Source: RPQJ01 sp963777725 (GTDB taxonomy: Bacteria; Pseudomonadota; Gammaproteobacteria; Steroidobacterales; Steroidobacteraceae). Taken from it: 64,000 nt of DNA. Location: the NCBI GenBank assembly GCA_963777725.1, contig CAVZRR010000020.1, forward strand, positions 186,001 through 250,000. The letters run 5' to 3'. Position 1 is the first letter of the stretch. Every line of letters begins with the position of its first letter. Shown here piece after piece: positions 63,521 to 64,000 of the stretch. The translations under genes were made by a program, and so were the position numbers. The notes beneath the pieces were generated by a model. The model saw only the letters and a program-made list of their open reading frames with translations. It did not search any database and was not told where the DNA came from.

Positions 63521-64000
63521 TCAACAGCGCTGCGCGCGCAATCGTGCACGGGCGTCCCGCCATCTCTGCCAGAGACGCGCGGCTTCCCGCGCCGAGTATC
63601 CGCTGCGCATCTGGTCGTCGATGGCCGCGAGACGCTCACGCAGCGCCGTGCATTGCGCCTGTGCCGCTGTCACGGCGTCGGTCGCCGGCGCCGGCAGCAC
63701 GCGCGGTCGCGTGCTGGCCGCAGGCGGCTGCGGCGATAGCGACACCGCACCCCCGGAAACGGGCAGCGAAAACCGGATCTCGTGGAGCGATGAGGCGGGT
63801 CCGCAAGGACGGTCGGTGAACACGGGCGTGCCGGCATCCCGGCAGACGTAGACCTTGCGCTGCTGCCGTGGCGCGGCGGGCGGTGGTACTGGCTCGAGAA
63901 CGCCGCTGCCTCCGCCGCCCAGGGGTTGAGCAGGCGAGGCGGCCGCAGCGTCAGGGCCCGATTGCGCGCCGCTGGAAGAGCAGGGCAACAACAGGCACAC
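63521..64000 (-). CDS. DUF4124 domain protein (5' end outside window)
   Basis: At least 159 residues are visible, the start being at or beyond the right edge. The first bases read MCLLLPCSSSGAQ-like, a likely signal peptide tail. Proline-rich linker (LGGGGSGVLEPVPPPAAPRQ) then the DUF4124 motif KVYVCRDAGTPVFTDRPCGP, a Cys-containing exported domain of unknown function. A helical C-terminus follows (QAQCTALRERLAAIDDQMRS). Function unknown. Confidence 0.75.
   Translation of the reverse strand: MCLLLPCSSSGAQSGPDAAAASPAQPLGGGGSGVLEPVPPPAAPRQQRKVYVCRDAGTPVFTDRPCGPASSLHEIRFSLPVSGGAVSLSPQPPAASTRPRVLPAPATDAVTAAQAQCTALRERLAAIDDQMRSGYSAREAARLWQRWRDARARLRAQRC

Overview
The window is 64 kb of very GC-rich, densely coded bacterial DNA. 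Gene content points to a Gammaproteobacterium, most likely around Steroidobacterales, Nevskiales or Xanthomonadales. The pointers are DUF1302/DUF1329 outer-membrane proteins beside an MMPL-type RND pump, a TonB-dependent receptor paired with a TPR-2OG oxygenase, PhaR, DUF1840, an alanine dehydrogenase divergent from an Lrp regulator, GlgC/GlgA, TtcA and an OprF-like OmpA protein. The placement is inferred from families. No rRNA, tRNA, CRISPR array, insertion sequence or prophage was seen.

Layout: 1-7.6 kb holds DUF1302, DUF1329, a YCF48-like propeller, an RND transporter and an Old-Yellow-Enzyme reductase. 7.6-14.4 kb holds an alpha/beta hydrolase, M48, S9A and M3 peptidases and two small genes. 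14.5-15.3 kb is a crotonase. 15.3-19.9 kb is a tight five-gene minus-strand operon: S51-like amidotransferase-fold protein, Fes-like esterase, ATP-grasp ligase, second esterase and orphan receiver. 20-24.8 kb is a cyclophilin, FadD, crotonase and SDR. 25-31.4 kb holds a VapBC-like pair, Ald/Lrp, a two-lobed aspartic protease, a methyltransferase and a TPR-2OG oxygenase. 31.5-38.3 kb holds a TonB receptor, an OmpA protein and a PadR-controlled envelope operon linked by ATGA overlaps. 38.5-42.8 kb is storage metabolism (glgC, glgA, phaR) and a MaoC protein. 43-48.4 kb is cysteine synthase and an RND efflux pair. 48.5-52.5 kb holds an unusual M32 protein, TtcA and an amino-acid permease. 52.6-57.8 kb is a second ATP-grasp operon: phosphatase fused to a degenerate ADP-ribosylglycohydrolase, Mx-type metallopeptidase, ATP-grasp ligase, then an MscS channel. 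57.8-64 kb holds a DksA-like protein, peptide deformylase, small proteins, an M49-like peptidase, a pirin and two envelope proteins.

Three things stand out. (1) There are two independent, translationally coupled operons in which an ATP-grasp ligase sits with hydrolases. These look like make-and-cleave systems for unknown peptide-like or ester-linked products. (2) Three copies of a structured palindromic element lie between convergent genes. Each has a conserved core of exactly 54 nt with compensatory changes, closed by a copy-specific stem of 37-42 bp. (3) About fifteen single-base frame breaks occur in otherwise intact conserved genes, most of them one extra base. These look like sequence errors, so the affected genes are annotated across the breaks.

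Peptide use is a theme: M48, S9A, M3, S51-like, retropepsin-like, M32-like, Mx and M49-like proteins all occur here, with a permease, alanine dehydrogenase and an Lrp-type regulator. All functional statements rest on motif recognition from translated sequence; no database search was made.
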